DNA from: Butyrivibrio proteoclasticus P6B7
Lineage (GTDB): Bacteria > Bacillota > Clostridia > Lachnospirales > Lachnospiraceae
Length of the DNA: 64,000 bases
Reading direction: 5' to 3'
Assembly (NCBI RefSeq): GCF_000622085.1
Contig: NZ_JHWL01000002.1
Location: 248,001 to 312,000 of the forward strand
Positions 9,194-17,246 of the stretch are shown in pieces. Within the stretch, counting starts at the first letter, position 1, and each line of letters begins with the position of its first letter. The position numbers and the translations under genes were made by a program. A model generated the notes under the pieces. It made no database searches. It worked only from the letters and a program-made list of their open reading frames with translations, and had not been told where the DNA came from.

Positions 9194-9882
9194 TACTTGT
9201 TTTCTCCTTTCTCAGCATTGTTAGCGGCTGCAGCCTGAGCGGCAGGATTTGTAGCTGGTGCTGCGCCCTGAGCAGGAGCTGCTGGCTTAGGAGCTGGTGC
9301 GACAGGTCTTGCACTTGCCTTAATCTTCTCCTCAGCCTGCTCTCTAAGAGCTTCTTCAGTAAGAACTGCATCATACTGAGTGCTTGGATCATAGTCATCT
9401 GAAGTCATATGTACAGCCATTTTGCTGTAATCAACAGTACAATAGCCAGCCTTCATAGACTCTTTTAACTTCTTCTTCTTTTCCTCAAGGATTCCAACTG
9501 CCTTAACAACACCCTCGATAAGAGCTTCAGGTCTTACGGCACATCCTGGAACATATACATCTACAGGAACAACCTTATCAGCTCCTCCTAAGATGTTATA
9601 GCACTCCTTGAAGATACCTCCGTCACATGCGCAGATACCGCAGGCAACAACTACCTTTGGATCAGGCATCATGTTGTAGAGCTGTCTGATTACTGGTGCT
9701 GTCTGAGCATTAACACCGCCTGTAAGAAGCAGAACGTCTGCATGCTTAGGATTACCAGTATTGATAATACCAAAACGCTCCACGTCATAGAGAGGAGTCA
9801 TTGTGGCAAGTACTTCTATATCACAGCCATTACAGCTGGAGCCATCATAATGTAACACCCATGGTGATTTAGAAATTTTCAT
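9193..9882 (-). CDS. echC: Ech-type hydrogenase small subunit (EchC) with Ala/Pro-rich tail
   Basis: NuoB-like small subunit holding the [4Fe-4S] cluster nearest the active site. Ligand motifs are SSCNGCDIEV (C17, C20), CGICACDGGIF near 97-107, and PGCAVRPEALIEG near 134. The family core ends near residue 155. It is followed by an acidic linker and a tail rich in Ala, Pro and Gln (about 190-229), similar in style to the tail of EchF five genes' span downstream. Total length 229 aa compares with about 150 aa for ordinary EchC. It follows echB by 21 bp and overlaps echD by one base. Confidence 0.93.
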   Translation of the reverse strand: MKISKSPWVLHYDGSSCNGCDIEVLATMTPLYDVERFGIINTGNPKHADVLLLTGGVNAQTAPVIRQLYNMMPDPKVVVACGICACDGGIFKECYNILGGADKVVPVDVYVPGCAVRPEALIEGVVKAVGILEEKKKKLKESMKAGYCTVDYSKMAVHMTSDDYDPSTQYDAVLTEEALREQAEEKIKASARPVAPAPKPAAPAQGAAPATNPAAQAAAANNAEKGENK

Positions 9883-9903
9883 TGATCTTCCATTCCCTTC
9901 TTC

Positions 9904-10773
9904 TTATTTCAAAACATTAAGAATCAGCAGATTTGTACCTGCAAAGATAAGAATCACTGACCATGTAACTTTAAGCATTGTCTGGTATTTAACTCTTGGA
10001 AACAGGTTATCAATAAGTGTTTCTAAGAAGAATACGATAATAACTGCTAATACTGCCCATACTCTGCTGATAGGGTTAGCTGTAATGAAGAACATTCCAA
10101 CGATACCCATCATAAGTACAAGATCATACCACTCTGCTATTTCTACCAGAGCGAGGTTGCCACCAGAAAGATCTGTAGTAAGACCCTTAACCATTTCCTG
10201 ATGCATATGGTGTGATGTACTAAGGTCAAATGGTGACTTTCTAAGCTTAATGATCAGAATAAATACAAATCCAATAAAGAAACCTGGAATCTGAACAATG
10301 GCTGGTATTTCAGCTTTAATAAGGTCATTAACCATGAAGCTTCCGTTAGCATAATAGAAACCGATAGCTACAAGAAGTGTCATAGGCTCATAACACATCA
10401 TCTGTAAAAGCTCACGCTGAGCACCCATTATACTGTAAGGACCGTTTGATGAAAAAGCGGCCAAAACAAGCATAACTTCTGACATAGACAGCGCAAAGAA
10501 TACAAGAAGCATATCTCCGCCAGCAAAGAATAATGCACCAGTAAATATTGTAAAGATAAGATATACAGTTACAAACAATACCTGGATGCTGTTAACTACT
10601 GTTGTCTGCTTACTAAGAAGCTTTGCTACGTCATAGAATGGCTGGAAAAGAGGTGGACCCTGTCTTCCCTGCATACGGGCAGCGAAAACTCTGTCTACTC
10701 CCGCCAAAGTACCTCCAATAAACGGAGCTAATAATACATAGATTACTGCTTTTATTATCATCTCAACTGTCAT
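9904..10773 (-). CDS. echB: Ech-type hydrogenase membrane subunit (EchB, NuoH-like)
   Basis: Integral membrane subunit homologous to NuoH/HycD that couples the catalytic arm to the ion-translocating subunit. The ATG at 10773 shares its A with the echA stop (TGATG); the upstream in-frame codons at 10774-10839 lie inside echA and give a cysteine-rich, non-family sequence, so I exclude them. The 289-aa product has about eight hydrophobic segments. It carries the family elements GVDRVFAARMQGRQGPPLFQ (loop 1) and KLRKSPFDLSTSHH with the EMVKGL stretch. Strong context in the echA-F set. Confidence 0.94.
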   Translation of the reverse strand: MTVEMIIKAVIYVLLAPFIGGTLAGVDRVFAARMQGRQGPPLFQPFYDVAKLLSKQTTVVNSIQVLFVTVYLIFTIFTGALFFAGGDMLLVFFALSMSEVMLVLAAFSSNGPYSIMGAQRELLQMMCYEPMTLLVAIGFYYANGSFMVNDLIKAEIPAIVQIPGFFIGFVFILIIKLRKSPFDLSTSHHMHQEMVKGLTTDLSGGNLALVEIAEWYDLVLMMGIVGMFFITANPISRVWAVLAVIIVFFLETLIDNLFPRVKYQTMLKVTWSVILIFAGTNLLILNVLK

Positions 10774-12704
10774 CAGATAGCACCTCCAACCACAACGATA
10801 ACCATTACTGCCACAAGCACGGTTGCTACATAGATGCAAGGACGTAATAATTTCTTTTCACCAAACAGGTCTTCCATGTACCAGTTAGACATATAAAGAG
10901 CTCTCTCCTTACCGAAAGAATCAATATAATGTCTGTCATCACCGGCATTGACACCTGCTACGTAAGACATTGTCATCTTAGCATTCTTACCGATAGCAAG
11001 GAATCTTGCTCCGAAAGGAATTGCAAAGATCATAAGTACCATGATGATCATAATGATCATATCTTCCATACCGATAACGTCAGCAATGAATCCGCCGAAG
11101 GCTTCGTTAAGAGCCGGCTGAACCATTGTTGAAGACATCCAAGGGAATGCAATACACATTACAATGATCATTGTTGTAAGTGGGAAGATTGAAACAAGCT
11201 CACTTCTTGGTGTGATATCTTCAAGCTCGAAGGACTGATGGATAACTGTACAGATCTTACCAAGCCATTTAGCCCAGTAGAATAGTGTACTTCCTGAACC
11301 AAATACAAGGAAAAGAACAAGCCATACAGAACCTGAGTCAACGAATGACTTAAGAGCTGCCCACTTTGATACAAGCATACCAAATGGAGCCATGAACATA
11401 CCGCAGATACCAATGATCATAATGAATGCAAGCCTTGGGAGCTTGATGATAAGACCATGCATATCCTCTACGTCTCTAGAATGCATACAGTTCTCAATAT
11501 CACCAACTGTCTGGAACAGCAGTGACTTAGAAACTGCGTGGAACATTACAAGCATGATAGCTGCCCAGATACCCTCCTGAGTACCAGTACCAGCGCAGGC
11601 TGTAATAAGTCCAAGGTTTGAAATTGTAGAATAAGCAAGCACCTTTTTACCATCGCTAACAGTGATAGCAAGAAGTGATGCTGCAAAGAATGTGAATCCG
11701 CCGATGACTGTTATCATGATACCTGTTAATGTGTTGAACATAACTGGTGAAAGTCTGATAAGCATGTAGACACCGATCTTAACCATTGTAGCTGAGTGAA
11801 GAAGCGCACTTGATGGTGTAGGCGCAACCATGGCACCAAGAAGCCATCTTGAGAATGGGAACTGTGCACTCTTTGTAAGAGCTGCAAATGCGAAAAGTGT
11901 AACTGGGATCATAAGAACTGCTGAGTGCTCTGTATGTGTAAGAACACTTAAATTAGCAATGCCAAGCTGCATGTTGCTGTACATAAGTCCAGCTGCAAAG
12001 CCGCATCCACCAAGAAGGTTCATCCAAAGAGCTCTGAAGGAATTGTCGATAGCTTCCTGAGTTCTTGTATAACCGATCATGAGGAATGAGCATACGCTTG
12101 TGATCTCCCAGAAGAAATAGATCCATCCAAGATTATCGGATGAAATAAGACCAAACATAGCTCCAAGGAATACAAACATAAGAGCAATAAAATAATTAGA
12201 ACGATCAGCAACATCTGTGTGATGGTGATGATAGTCCTTCATGTATCCAGATGCATAGATGCAAATAAGGATACCTACAAAACCAACGATAAGATACATG
12301 ATTGCAGACATTGTATCAATACGAAGGTGTGTTCCTCCCTCAACGGCTCTACCTGTAAGATCCATCCAAAGAACTGGAATTGTACCAGCCAATGAGAAAA
12401 GAATTGCATAATACTTCTTGTACTTGATGCTCAAAAAGCATACAAGGCACATAAGAAATACTTCCCCACCAATAACAATATAAGTAGGTATCTCCACATG
12501 CTCAAGATAAACAAACTGTGATGTATCTCCGGACATGAGCACATTTACAGCAACATAAATAGCCGCAGCCATAATGGTGAAACCACCAAGAATGATAACT
12601 GCGCTTCTTAAAGGACTTGCCTTCTTTAAGAGAAAGATTATGATTGCCATAATAAAGGGAAATAAAATAAGGAAGTTTACTACGTTTAAAACTTGATTAG
12701 CCAA
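10773..12704 (-). CDS. echA: Ech-type hydrogenase membrane subunit (EchA, NuoL-like)
   Basis: Large polytopic subunit of the NuoL/MrpA family, thought to carry ion translocation in the Ech complex. At about 643 aa it has some 14-16 hydrophobic segments. Family motifs include FFWEITSVCSFLMIGY (about 205-220), FPFSRWLLGAMVAPTPSSALLHSATMVK with a conserved lysine, and HAVSKSLLF. I choose the TTG at 12704, which has GAAAGGGG eight bases upstream. An ATG at 12722, six codons earlier, lies inside that ribosome-binding site and lacks one of its own. It starts shortly after the csoR-family gene and overlaps echB by one base. Confidence 0.92.
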   Translation of the reverse strand: MANQVLNVVNFLILFPFIMAIIIFLLKKASPLRSAVIILGGFTIMAAAIYVAVNVLMSGDTSQFVYLEHVEIPTYIVIGGEVFLMCLVCFLSIKYKKYYAILFSLAGTIPVLWMDLTGRAVEGGTHLRIDTMSAIMYLIVGFVGILICIYASGYMKDYHHHHTDVADRSNYFIALMFVFLGAMFGLISSDNLGWIYFFWEITSVCSFLMIGYTRTQEAIDNSFRALWMNLLGGCGFAAGLMYSNMQLGIANLSVLTHTEHSAVLMIPVTLFAFAALTKSAQFPFSRWLLGAMVAPTPSSALLHSATMVKIGVYMLIRLSPVMFNTLTGIMITVIGGFTFFAASLLAITVSDGKKVLAYSTISNLGLITACAGTGTQEGIWAAIMLVMFHAVSKSLLFQTVGDIENCMHSRDVEDMHGLIIKLPRLAFIMIIGICGMFMAPFGMLVSKWAALKSFVDSGSVWLVLFLVFGSGSTLFYWAKWLGKICTVIHQSFELEDITPRSELVSIFPLTTMIIVMCIAFPWMSSTMVQPALNEAFGGFIADVIGMEDMIIMIIMVLMIFAIPFGARFLAIGKNAKMTMSYVAGVNAGDDRHYIDSFGKERALYMSNWYMEDLFGEKKLLRPCIYVATVLVAVMVIVVVGGAI

Positions 12705-12736
12705 GGTGTTCGCCCCTTTCATTTTTCATGACACTG

Positions 12737-13033
12737 TCATGAGTTTTTCATAAATTTGTCTATGGCTTCATTCAACTCTTGAATTGCCTCTTCATCTCCA
12801 TCCTGAACTGCATGAACAATGCAATGACTGATGTGCTGTTTGAGAATAGCTTTACCAGTGTTATTGATAGCGCTCCTTACGGCCGCCAACTGGATTAGAA
12901 CTTCAGTACAATCCTTGTCATCCTCGACCATTCTTTTGACAGACTCAAGGTGTCCGATAGCCTTGGATAGTCTGTTGACAATAGCCTTCATCTCCTCAGG
13001 ATCATGATGATGTTTATGGGTGTGAGAACTCAT
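12737..13033 (-). CDS. CsoR/RcnR-family metal-sensing repressor with His-rich N terminus
   Basis: Small all-helical DNA-binding repressor of the CsoR/RcnR/FrmR family (DUF156). The ATG at 13033 has an excellent GGAGG site; in-frame upstream codons to 13099 are not family-like. The 98-aa protein keeps the C-H-C ligand pattern C42...H67-x3-C71, spaced as in the copper sensor CsoR (36/61/65). It also has a His-rich N terminus (HTHKHHH, residues 4-10), which recalls the N-terminal His ligands of nickel/cobalt sensors such as RcnR. It is the first gene of the ech-hyp unit, about 32 bp from echA. Whether it senses Cu, Ni or a sulfur/aldehyde signal cannot be decided here. Confidence 0.88.
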   Translation of the reverse strand: MSSHTHKHHHDPEEMKAIVNRLSKAIGHLESVKRMVEDDKDCTEVLIQLAAVRSAINNTGKAILKQHISHCIVHAVQDGDEEAIQELNEAIDKFMKNS

Positions 13034-13051
13034 AAAACCTCCAAAAAACAA

Positions 13052-13116
13052 TGTGCGTTTGTTAATTTTTTGACTTTTTGCATCGCAAAAACCCATCATG
13101 CCTTACAAAACGCACA
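13052..13116 (-). promoter_or_regulatory. Folded 5' leader of the csoR-ech transcript
   Basis: On the transcript, TGTGCGTTTTGT (13116-13105) pairs with ACAAACGCACA (13062-13052) with one bulge. Inside it, TTTTTGC-GAT-GCAAAAA forms a perfect 7-bp hairpin. The outer stem is followed by TTGTTTTTT, just ahead of the GGAGG of csoR. The element starts about 10 bases after the predicted transcription start. It could be a terminator/attenuator, a DNA operator pair, or a small RNA sensor; no known riboswitch consensus was recognised. Confidence 0.55.
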
Positions 13117-13131
13117 TCTAGACCGAAATTT

Positions 13132-13160
13132 ATTATATTTCTATTGAAAGAAAAAATCAA
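13132..13160 (-). promoter_or_regulatory. SigA-type promoter of csoR-ech-hyp
   Basis: On the minus strand TTGATT (13160-13155), 17-base spacer, TATAAT (13137-13132). The predicted start is near 13125, about 90 bases ahead of the csoR ATG. The promoter lies just after the ohrR stop codon. Confidence 0.75.
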
Positions 13161-13166
13161 TAAAGT

Positions 13167-13610
13167 TTATCTTACATTTCCAATAATCTTATATAAAAGT
13201 TCATAAAGGATCTGTGCTTCTTTTGGCTCTAATTTGATACATGAACCAATCTCCGATGGAATGTTCACAGCCTTTTCTCTAAGCTCTTCACCCTTTTCAG
13301 TGATAGTAACCACCAGATTACGCTCATCCTCACTGGATCTTTCCCTGGTGATATACTTCTTGGACTCGAGTTTTTTAAGAACTGGAGTAAGTGTTCCTGA
13401 ATCAAGGAACAGCCTCTCTCCAAGGCATTTAACGTTCACAGTCTTTTCTTCCCACAAGACCATCATTGCCAGATACTGAGTGTAAGTAAGATCAATACAG
13501 TCAAGATATGGCTTATATTTTCTGATAATCTCTTTGGAACAGGCATAAAGAGGAAAGCATAACTGATTTCCAAGCTTTAGTCTTTCGTATTTATCATCGT
13601 TGTTTCCCAT
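13167..13610 (-). CDS. ohrR: OhrR-like peroxide-sensing MarR-family repressor
   Basis: MarR-family repressor resembling OhrR, which senses organic hydroperoxides by oxidation of one N-terminal cysteine. The 147-aa protein has the OhrR-like run LKLGNQLCFPLYACS with C18 in the place of B. subtilis OhrR C15, then YTQYLAMMVLWE. The winged helix-turn-helix contains LFLDSGTLTPVLKKLE and the wing RERSSEDERN. C26 is an extra cysteine eight residues on. No ohr peroxiredoxin gene is next to it; the upstream neighbour is a P-type ATPase and the downstream one the csoR-ech unit. A palindrome over its promoter suggests autoregulation. Confidence 0.85.
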   Translation of the reverse strand: MGNNDDKYERLKLGNQLCFPLYACSKEIIRKYKPYLDCIDLTYTQYLAMMVLWEEKTVNVKCLGERLFLDSGTLTPVLKKLESKKYITRERSSEDERNLVVTITEKGEELREKAVNIPSEIGSCIKLEPKEAQILYELLYKIIGNVR

Positions 13611-13624
13611 TTTGAACTCCTGAA

Positions 13625-13650
13625 ATTAAATTTTATGCTATTTAATTATA
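13625..13650 (-). promoter_or_regulatory. Extended -10 promoter overlapped by a palindrome, candidate OhrR operator
   Basis: On the minus strand TGATATAAT is a perfect extended -10 (TATAAT at 13650-13645). It is overlapped by the inverted repeat ATTAAAT-N8-ATTTAAT (13625-13646). The half TATAATTAAAT is one base from TACAATTAAAT, half of the known B. subtilis OhrR operator. It lies 15 bp upstream of ohrR. Confidence 0.55.
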
Positions 13651-13674
13651 TCACAATATCGTTTAGATGGCTGT

Positions 13675-16086
13675 TTAGATATCATTTTTATGAGATTTCT
13701 TTTCAAATAATCCCTCAATAAAGGTAAAGAACATTGTCAGATATCTCGTAAATGGCTCTGTTGCTATGGCAAAAAGTGCAAATAGCATGATGCACTCGAC
13801 TGATACATAGGATATTGAAAACAGGTCATTAAAGAATATAGCTGCTACTACCATTCCAAGCACACATCCGATAAGAACCCTTACTCTGTACTTGTTAAGA
13901 GGAGCACTTATGCTACCAAGAATGATGAATCCTACAATTGCAAGGAGGAATGTTGATGCAACAGACACATCATCTGCAGCTACTCCAAAGGTATTTCCAA
14001 ATACAACCAAAGCTGCTATGGCAAAGAAATCTGTAAGTGCCGCAGGCATTGCCTTTAAAAGTACCTTAATAAGGAAATGACCTTCTATTCTCTTATTGTT
14101 AGGTTCCATAGCCAGGAAGAATCCAGGGATTCCTATATTAAACATGCTGACCATAGTGATCTGAGATGGCTGCAATGGATATGCAAGCACGTTAATAATT
14201 GAGAATATGGCAAGTAACAGTGAAAAGATATTCTTAACAAGGAACAGCGTCGCAGAACGCTCAATATTATTGATATTCCTTCTACCCTCTGCCACAATCT
14301 CCGGCATATGAGAGAATTCGCTGTCTAAAAGAACTACCTGGGCAGCCTGAACTGCTGCATCTGAACCGGCAGCCATTGCTACAGAACAGTCGGCATCCTT
14401 CATAGCAAGAATATCGTTGACACCATCGCCTGTCATGGCAACTGTATGTCCGGCAGCTTTAAGAGTTCTAATGATAATCTGCTTCTGTTCAGGAGAAACT
14501 CTTCCAAAAACAGTATAACTAAGGGCAGCATCCTTAAGAGCTTCCTCATCCAGAGTGCTTACATCAATAAACATCTCTGTATTCTTGATTCCAGCTGTCT
14601 TAGCAACCTCTGAAACTGTTACAGGGTTATCTCCGGATATTACCTTAACATTTACTCCCTGCTTTTCGAAGTAAGCAAAGGTCTCCTTGGCATCCTTTCT
14701 AATAGGGTTCTGTAAAAGAATGAATAAAAGAGGCAATGTTTTAGCCCCGGTGAGAACGCCATTTGGTACAGGAAGTGAAGGTGAAGGCTCAGATGAAATA
14801 GCCGTACCATCTGCTCCTCCAAAATACTGTGCAAAGCAAAGAACACGAAGTCCCTTGGATGCATATCCGTTAATAATGTCCTTATAAGTATCAAACTCTG
14901 ACTGGAGCACGAACTCAGGAGCACCCATTACATAAGTAGCATCATCGAACTGTACACTGCTATATTTAAACTTAGATGAAAATGGGTGGAATGAAATACA
15001 GCTTCTTGAAGAATACATGGTAAAGAAATCTTCAAGGGCATGCATTGTAATATTATCATCAGGCACACATCCGATATACTCAGCAACCAGCTTGTTAAGA
15101 TACATAAGTCTTTCCTGTGGAGCTGGATCTTCGTAAGGAAGTACAGCATCAGCCACAAGCATGCTGTTATCTGTGATAGTACCGGTCTTATCAACGCAGA
15201 TTGTATCAACTCTAGCAAGAGTCTCAATACTACGCATGTCGTGAAGCATGACCTGATTTTTGGCAAGTCTAATAGTACTAAGGCCAAGTGTTATGCTTAC
15301 AAGAAGGTACAGACCCTCTGGGATCATACCAATAAGGGCTGCCACCATTGATGGCACACTTTCAGAGAAGGAATTACCCTGAATATACACGCTCTGTACA
15401 AAAAGAGCTATACCAATAGGAATGATAACAAGACCAGCAAATTTAACAATCCTGTCGATGGATTTAACCATCTCGGACTGCTCCTTAGTATTCATCTTCT
15501 TAGCTTTAAGCATAAGCTTTGAAATATAGGATTCTGCTCCAACTCTTGTTAGCTGTGCAACGCACCTTCCTGATACAACAAAGCTTCCAGACATAAGGTT
15601 ATCAGATGGCTTTTTGACAATTTCGTCTGCTTCTCCGGTAAGAAGCGCTTCGTTTACAGACACTTCTCCATCATAAAGAACTGCATCTGCAGGAATCTGG
15701 CAGCCTGGAGTAAGAATTATGAAGTCGCCAAGCACCAGCTGATTAAGAGGAATGCTTCTCTCCATTCCATCTCTTATAACTGTAGCTGTGGACTGATTGA
15801 TGACAGTGAGTTTATCCAGAATCTTTTTAGCCTTTAACTCCTGGAAAATACCGATAAGGGAGTTACAAATAATAACCGGTAAAAAAGTAAGTGAATTAAA
15901 AGCTCCGGAAATAATAAGAAGAATCGCCATTATTAAAAAGATAAGGTTAAAGTATGTAAAAACATTCTCTTTAACGATATCCTTGTTTGTCTTAGCAGTG
16001 TTATCTATCTGATAATTCCCAAGGCCCTTTTCGATCTGAAGCTGAGCCTGTTGGGTAGTCAATCCATAATTATAATGTATATCCAT
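13675..16086 (-). CDS. P-type cation-transporting ATPase (CtpE-like)
   Basis: ATP-driven cation pump of the inner membrane. The 803-aa protein has the P-type order: actuator loop (LLTGEADEI, about 149-157), M4 motif IPEGLYLLVS (about 255-264), phosphorylation site DKTGT with D299, and hinge TGDGVNDILAMKDAD. Six or more hydrophobic segments follow in the C terminus. It lacks N-terminal heavy-metal-binding domains and the CPx motif. The opening GLTTQQAQ and ENVFTYFN plus the TLARVDTICVDKTGT context are closest to CtpE-like ATPases, linked to calcium in mycobacteria; the ion here is not established. I start at ATG 16086, which has GAGG six bases upstream, rather than 16098 or 16107. Confidence 0.85.
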   Translation of the reverse strand: MDIHYNYGLTTQQAQLQIEKGLGNYQIDNTAKTNKDIVKENVFTYFNLIFLIMAILLIISGAFNSLTFLPVIICNSLIGIFQELKAKKILDKLTVINQSTATVIRDGMERSIPLNQLVLGDFIILTPGCQIPADAVLYDGEVSVNEALLTGEADEIVKKPSDNLMSGSFVVSGRCVAQLTRVGAESYISKLMLKAKKMNTKEQSEMVKSIDRIVKFAGLVIIPIGIALFVQSVYIQGNSFSESVPSMVAALIGMIPEGLYLLVSITLGLSTIRLAKNQVMLHDMRSIETLARVDTICVDKTGTITDNSMLVADAVLPYEDPAPQERLMYLNKLVAEYIGCVPDDNITMHALEDFFTMYSSRSCISFHPFSSKFKYSSVQFDDATYVMGAPEFVLQSEFDTYKDIINGYASKGLRVLCFAQYFGGADGTAISSEPSPSLPVPNGVLTGAKTLPLLFILLQNPIRKDAKETFAYFEKQGVNVKVISGDNPVTVSEVAKTAGIKNTEMFIDVSTLDEEALKDAALSYTVFGRVSPEQKQIIIRTLKAAGHTVAMTGDGVNDILAMKDADCSVAMAAGSDAAVQAAQVVLLDSEFSHMPEIVAEGRRNINNIERSATLFLVKNIFSLLLAIFSIINVLAYPLQPSQITMVSMFNIGIPGFFLAMEPNNKRIEGHFLIKVLLKAMPAALTDFFAIAALVVFGNTFGVAADDVSVASTFLLAIVGFIILGSISAPLNKYRVRVLIGCVLGMVVAAIFFNDLFSISYVSVECIMLFALFAIATEPFTRYLTMFFTFIEGLFEKKSHKNDI

Positions 16087-16116
16087 ATAAAACCTCATTG
16101 GCCACATGTTCGTAGC

Positions 16117-16150
16117 AAATAAAAGCCCCGGAGCTTGAATCCGAGGCTTT
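16117..16150 (-). terminator. Rho-independent terminator after minCDE
   Basis: AAAGCCCCGGA (16122-16132) pairs with TCCGAGGCTTT (16140-16150) with one mismatch and a 7-base loop. T-rich flanks on both sides make it usable in either direction. On the minus strand it ends the min operon just before the P-type ATPase gene. Confidence 0.85.
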
Positions 16151-16157
16151 TTTATTT

Positions 16158-16439
16158 TTATTCTTTTGCAGAATGATTCATATTCTTGATTGGAATATTA
16201 GCATAAAGAGCTGGAAGTGTTCTTCCGTCGTTATCCTCTGAATCCATCTGAGTGAAATTGATATCTATTCCATCCATGTCAATCTCTGCATATTTAGATA
16301 AAACCTCAATAATATCGCTGCGGATTCTCTGCATGATTTCTGGAGAGCATGTAGCTCTATCAGTAACAAGAACAAATTTAAGTCGATCCTTTGCAACATC
16401 ACTTGAAGATTTCTTTTTGAAAATATCTGATAGCTTCAT
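16158..16439 (-). CDS. minE: Cell division topological specificity factor MinE
   Basis: MinE stimulates the MinD ATPase and restricts MinCD to the cell poles so that FtsZ assembles at midcell. The 93-aa protein has the N-terminal membrane/MinD-binding segment (LSDIFKKKSSSDVAKDRLKFVLVTDR), with the anti-MinCD helix near residues 18-30. The C-terminal dimerisation domain has IRSDIIEVLSKY. It is the last gene of minC-minD-minE and starts 16 bp after minD. An intrinsic terminator follows directly. Confidence 0.95.
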   Translation of the reverse strand: MKLSDIFKKKSSSDVAKDRLKFVLVTDRATCSPEIMQRIRSDIIEVLSKYAEIDMDGIDINFTQMDSEDNDGRTLPALYANIPIKNMNHSAKE

Positions 16440-16455
16440 GTCGCATTCCCCCTAA

Positions 16456-17235
16456 TTACTTTTTCTTAAACCATGAGAAAAGTCCTTTTTTAGAGTCCAG
16501 ATCTAAAAATGGCACCTGCTCTCCTACAACTCTGCGACAAATATTCATATATGCCTGACCTGCAAGAGAATTGTCACCTACAAGTGGCTCACCATTGTTT
16601 GTAGCAACAACGATGCTCTCATCATCAGGAACCTGACCGATAAGCTCTACAGCAAGAATATCAACAACGTCATCAGCAGACATCATGTCCCCTCTCTTTA
16701 CCATGTCTGCGCGAAGTCTGTTAACAATAAGCTGTGGCTTCTTGATCTCGTTGGCCTCTAAAAGACCGATAATTCTATCTGCATCACGTACTGCAGAAAC
16801 CTCTGGTGTAGTTACAACAAGAGCTCTGTCAGCGCCTGCGATGGCATTCTTAAATCCCTGTTCGATACCTGCTGGGCAATCAAGGATTACATAATCATAT
16901 TCAGCCTTGAGTTCATCAGCAAGCTTCTTCATCTGCTCAGGAGTTACACTTGTCTTATCCTTTGTCTGAGCAGCTGGTAAAAGAAACAGATTCTCATATT
17001 TCTTGTCTCTGATAAGCGCCTGCTTAAGCTTGCAATTGCCTTCGATTACGTCTACAAGGTTGTAAACGATTCTGTTCTCGAGACCCATTACGACGTCAAG
17101 GTTTCTAAGTCCTATATCTGTATCGATAAGAACTACTTTCTTATTAAGCTTGGCAAGGCCTGTTCCCAGGTTGGCTGTTGTTGTAGTCTTACCAACACCA
17201 CCCTTACCAGATGTTATTACTATTACTTCTCCCAT
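16456..17235 (-). CDS. minD: Septum site-determining ATPase MinD
   Basis: Membrane-binding ParA-like ATPase that recruits MinC. The 259-aa protein has the deviant Walker A GKGGVGKTT (10-18), IDTDIGLRNLDVVMG (switch I region), ILDCPAG (Walker B) and a C-terminal amphipathic helix preceded by LDSKKGLFSWFKKK that would bind membrane. The start has a GGAGG-type site. It lies 11 bp after minC. Together with MinE this points to an oscillating Min system rather than the DivIVA/MinJ type. Confidence 0.97.
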   Translation of the reverse strand: MGEVIVITSGKGGVGKTTTTANLGTGLAKLNKKVVLIDTDIGLRNLDVVMGLENRIVYNLVDVIEGNCKLKQALIRDKKYENLFLLPAAQTKDKTSVTPEQMKKLADELKAEYDYVILDCPAGIEQGFKNAIAGADRALVVTTPEVSAVRDADRIIGLLEANEIKKPQLIVNRLRADMVKRGDMMSADDVVDILAVELIGQVPDDESIVVATNNGEPLVGDNSLAGQAYMNICRRVVGEQVPFLDLDSKKGLFSWFKKK

Positions 17236-17246
17236 ACTATCCTCCG

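Noticed and set aside
13034-13131. Possible NiCo riboswitch before csoR-ech
   Set aside because: The G-rich conserved internal loops of that class are not present.
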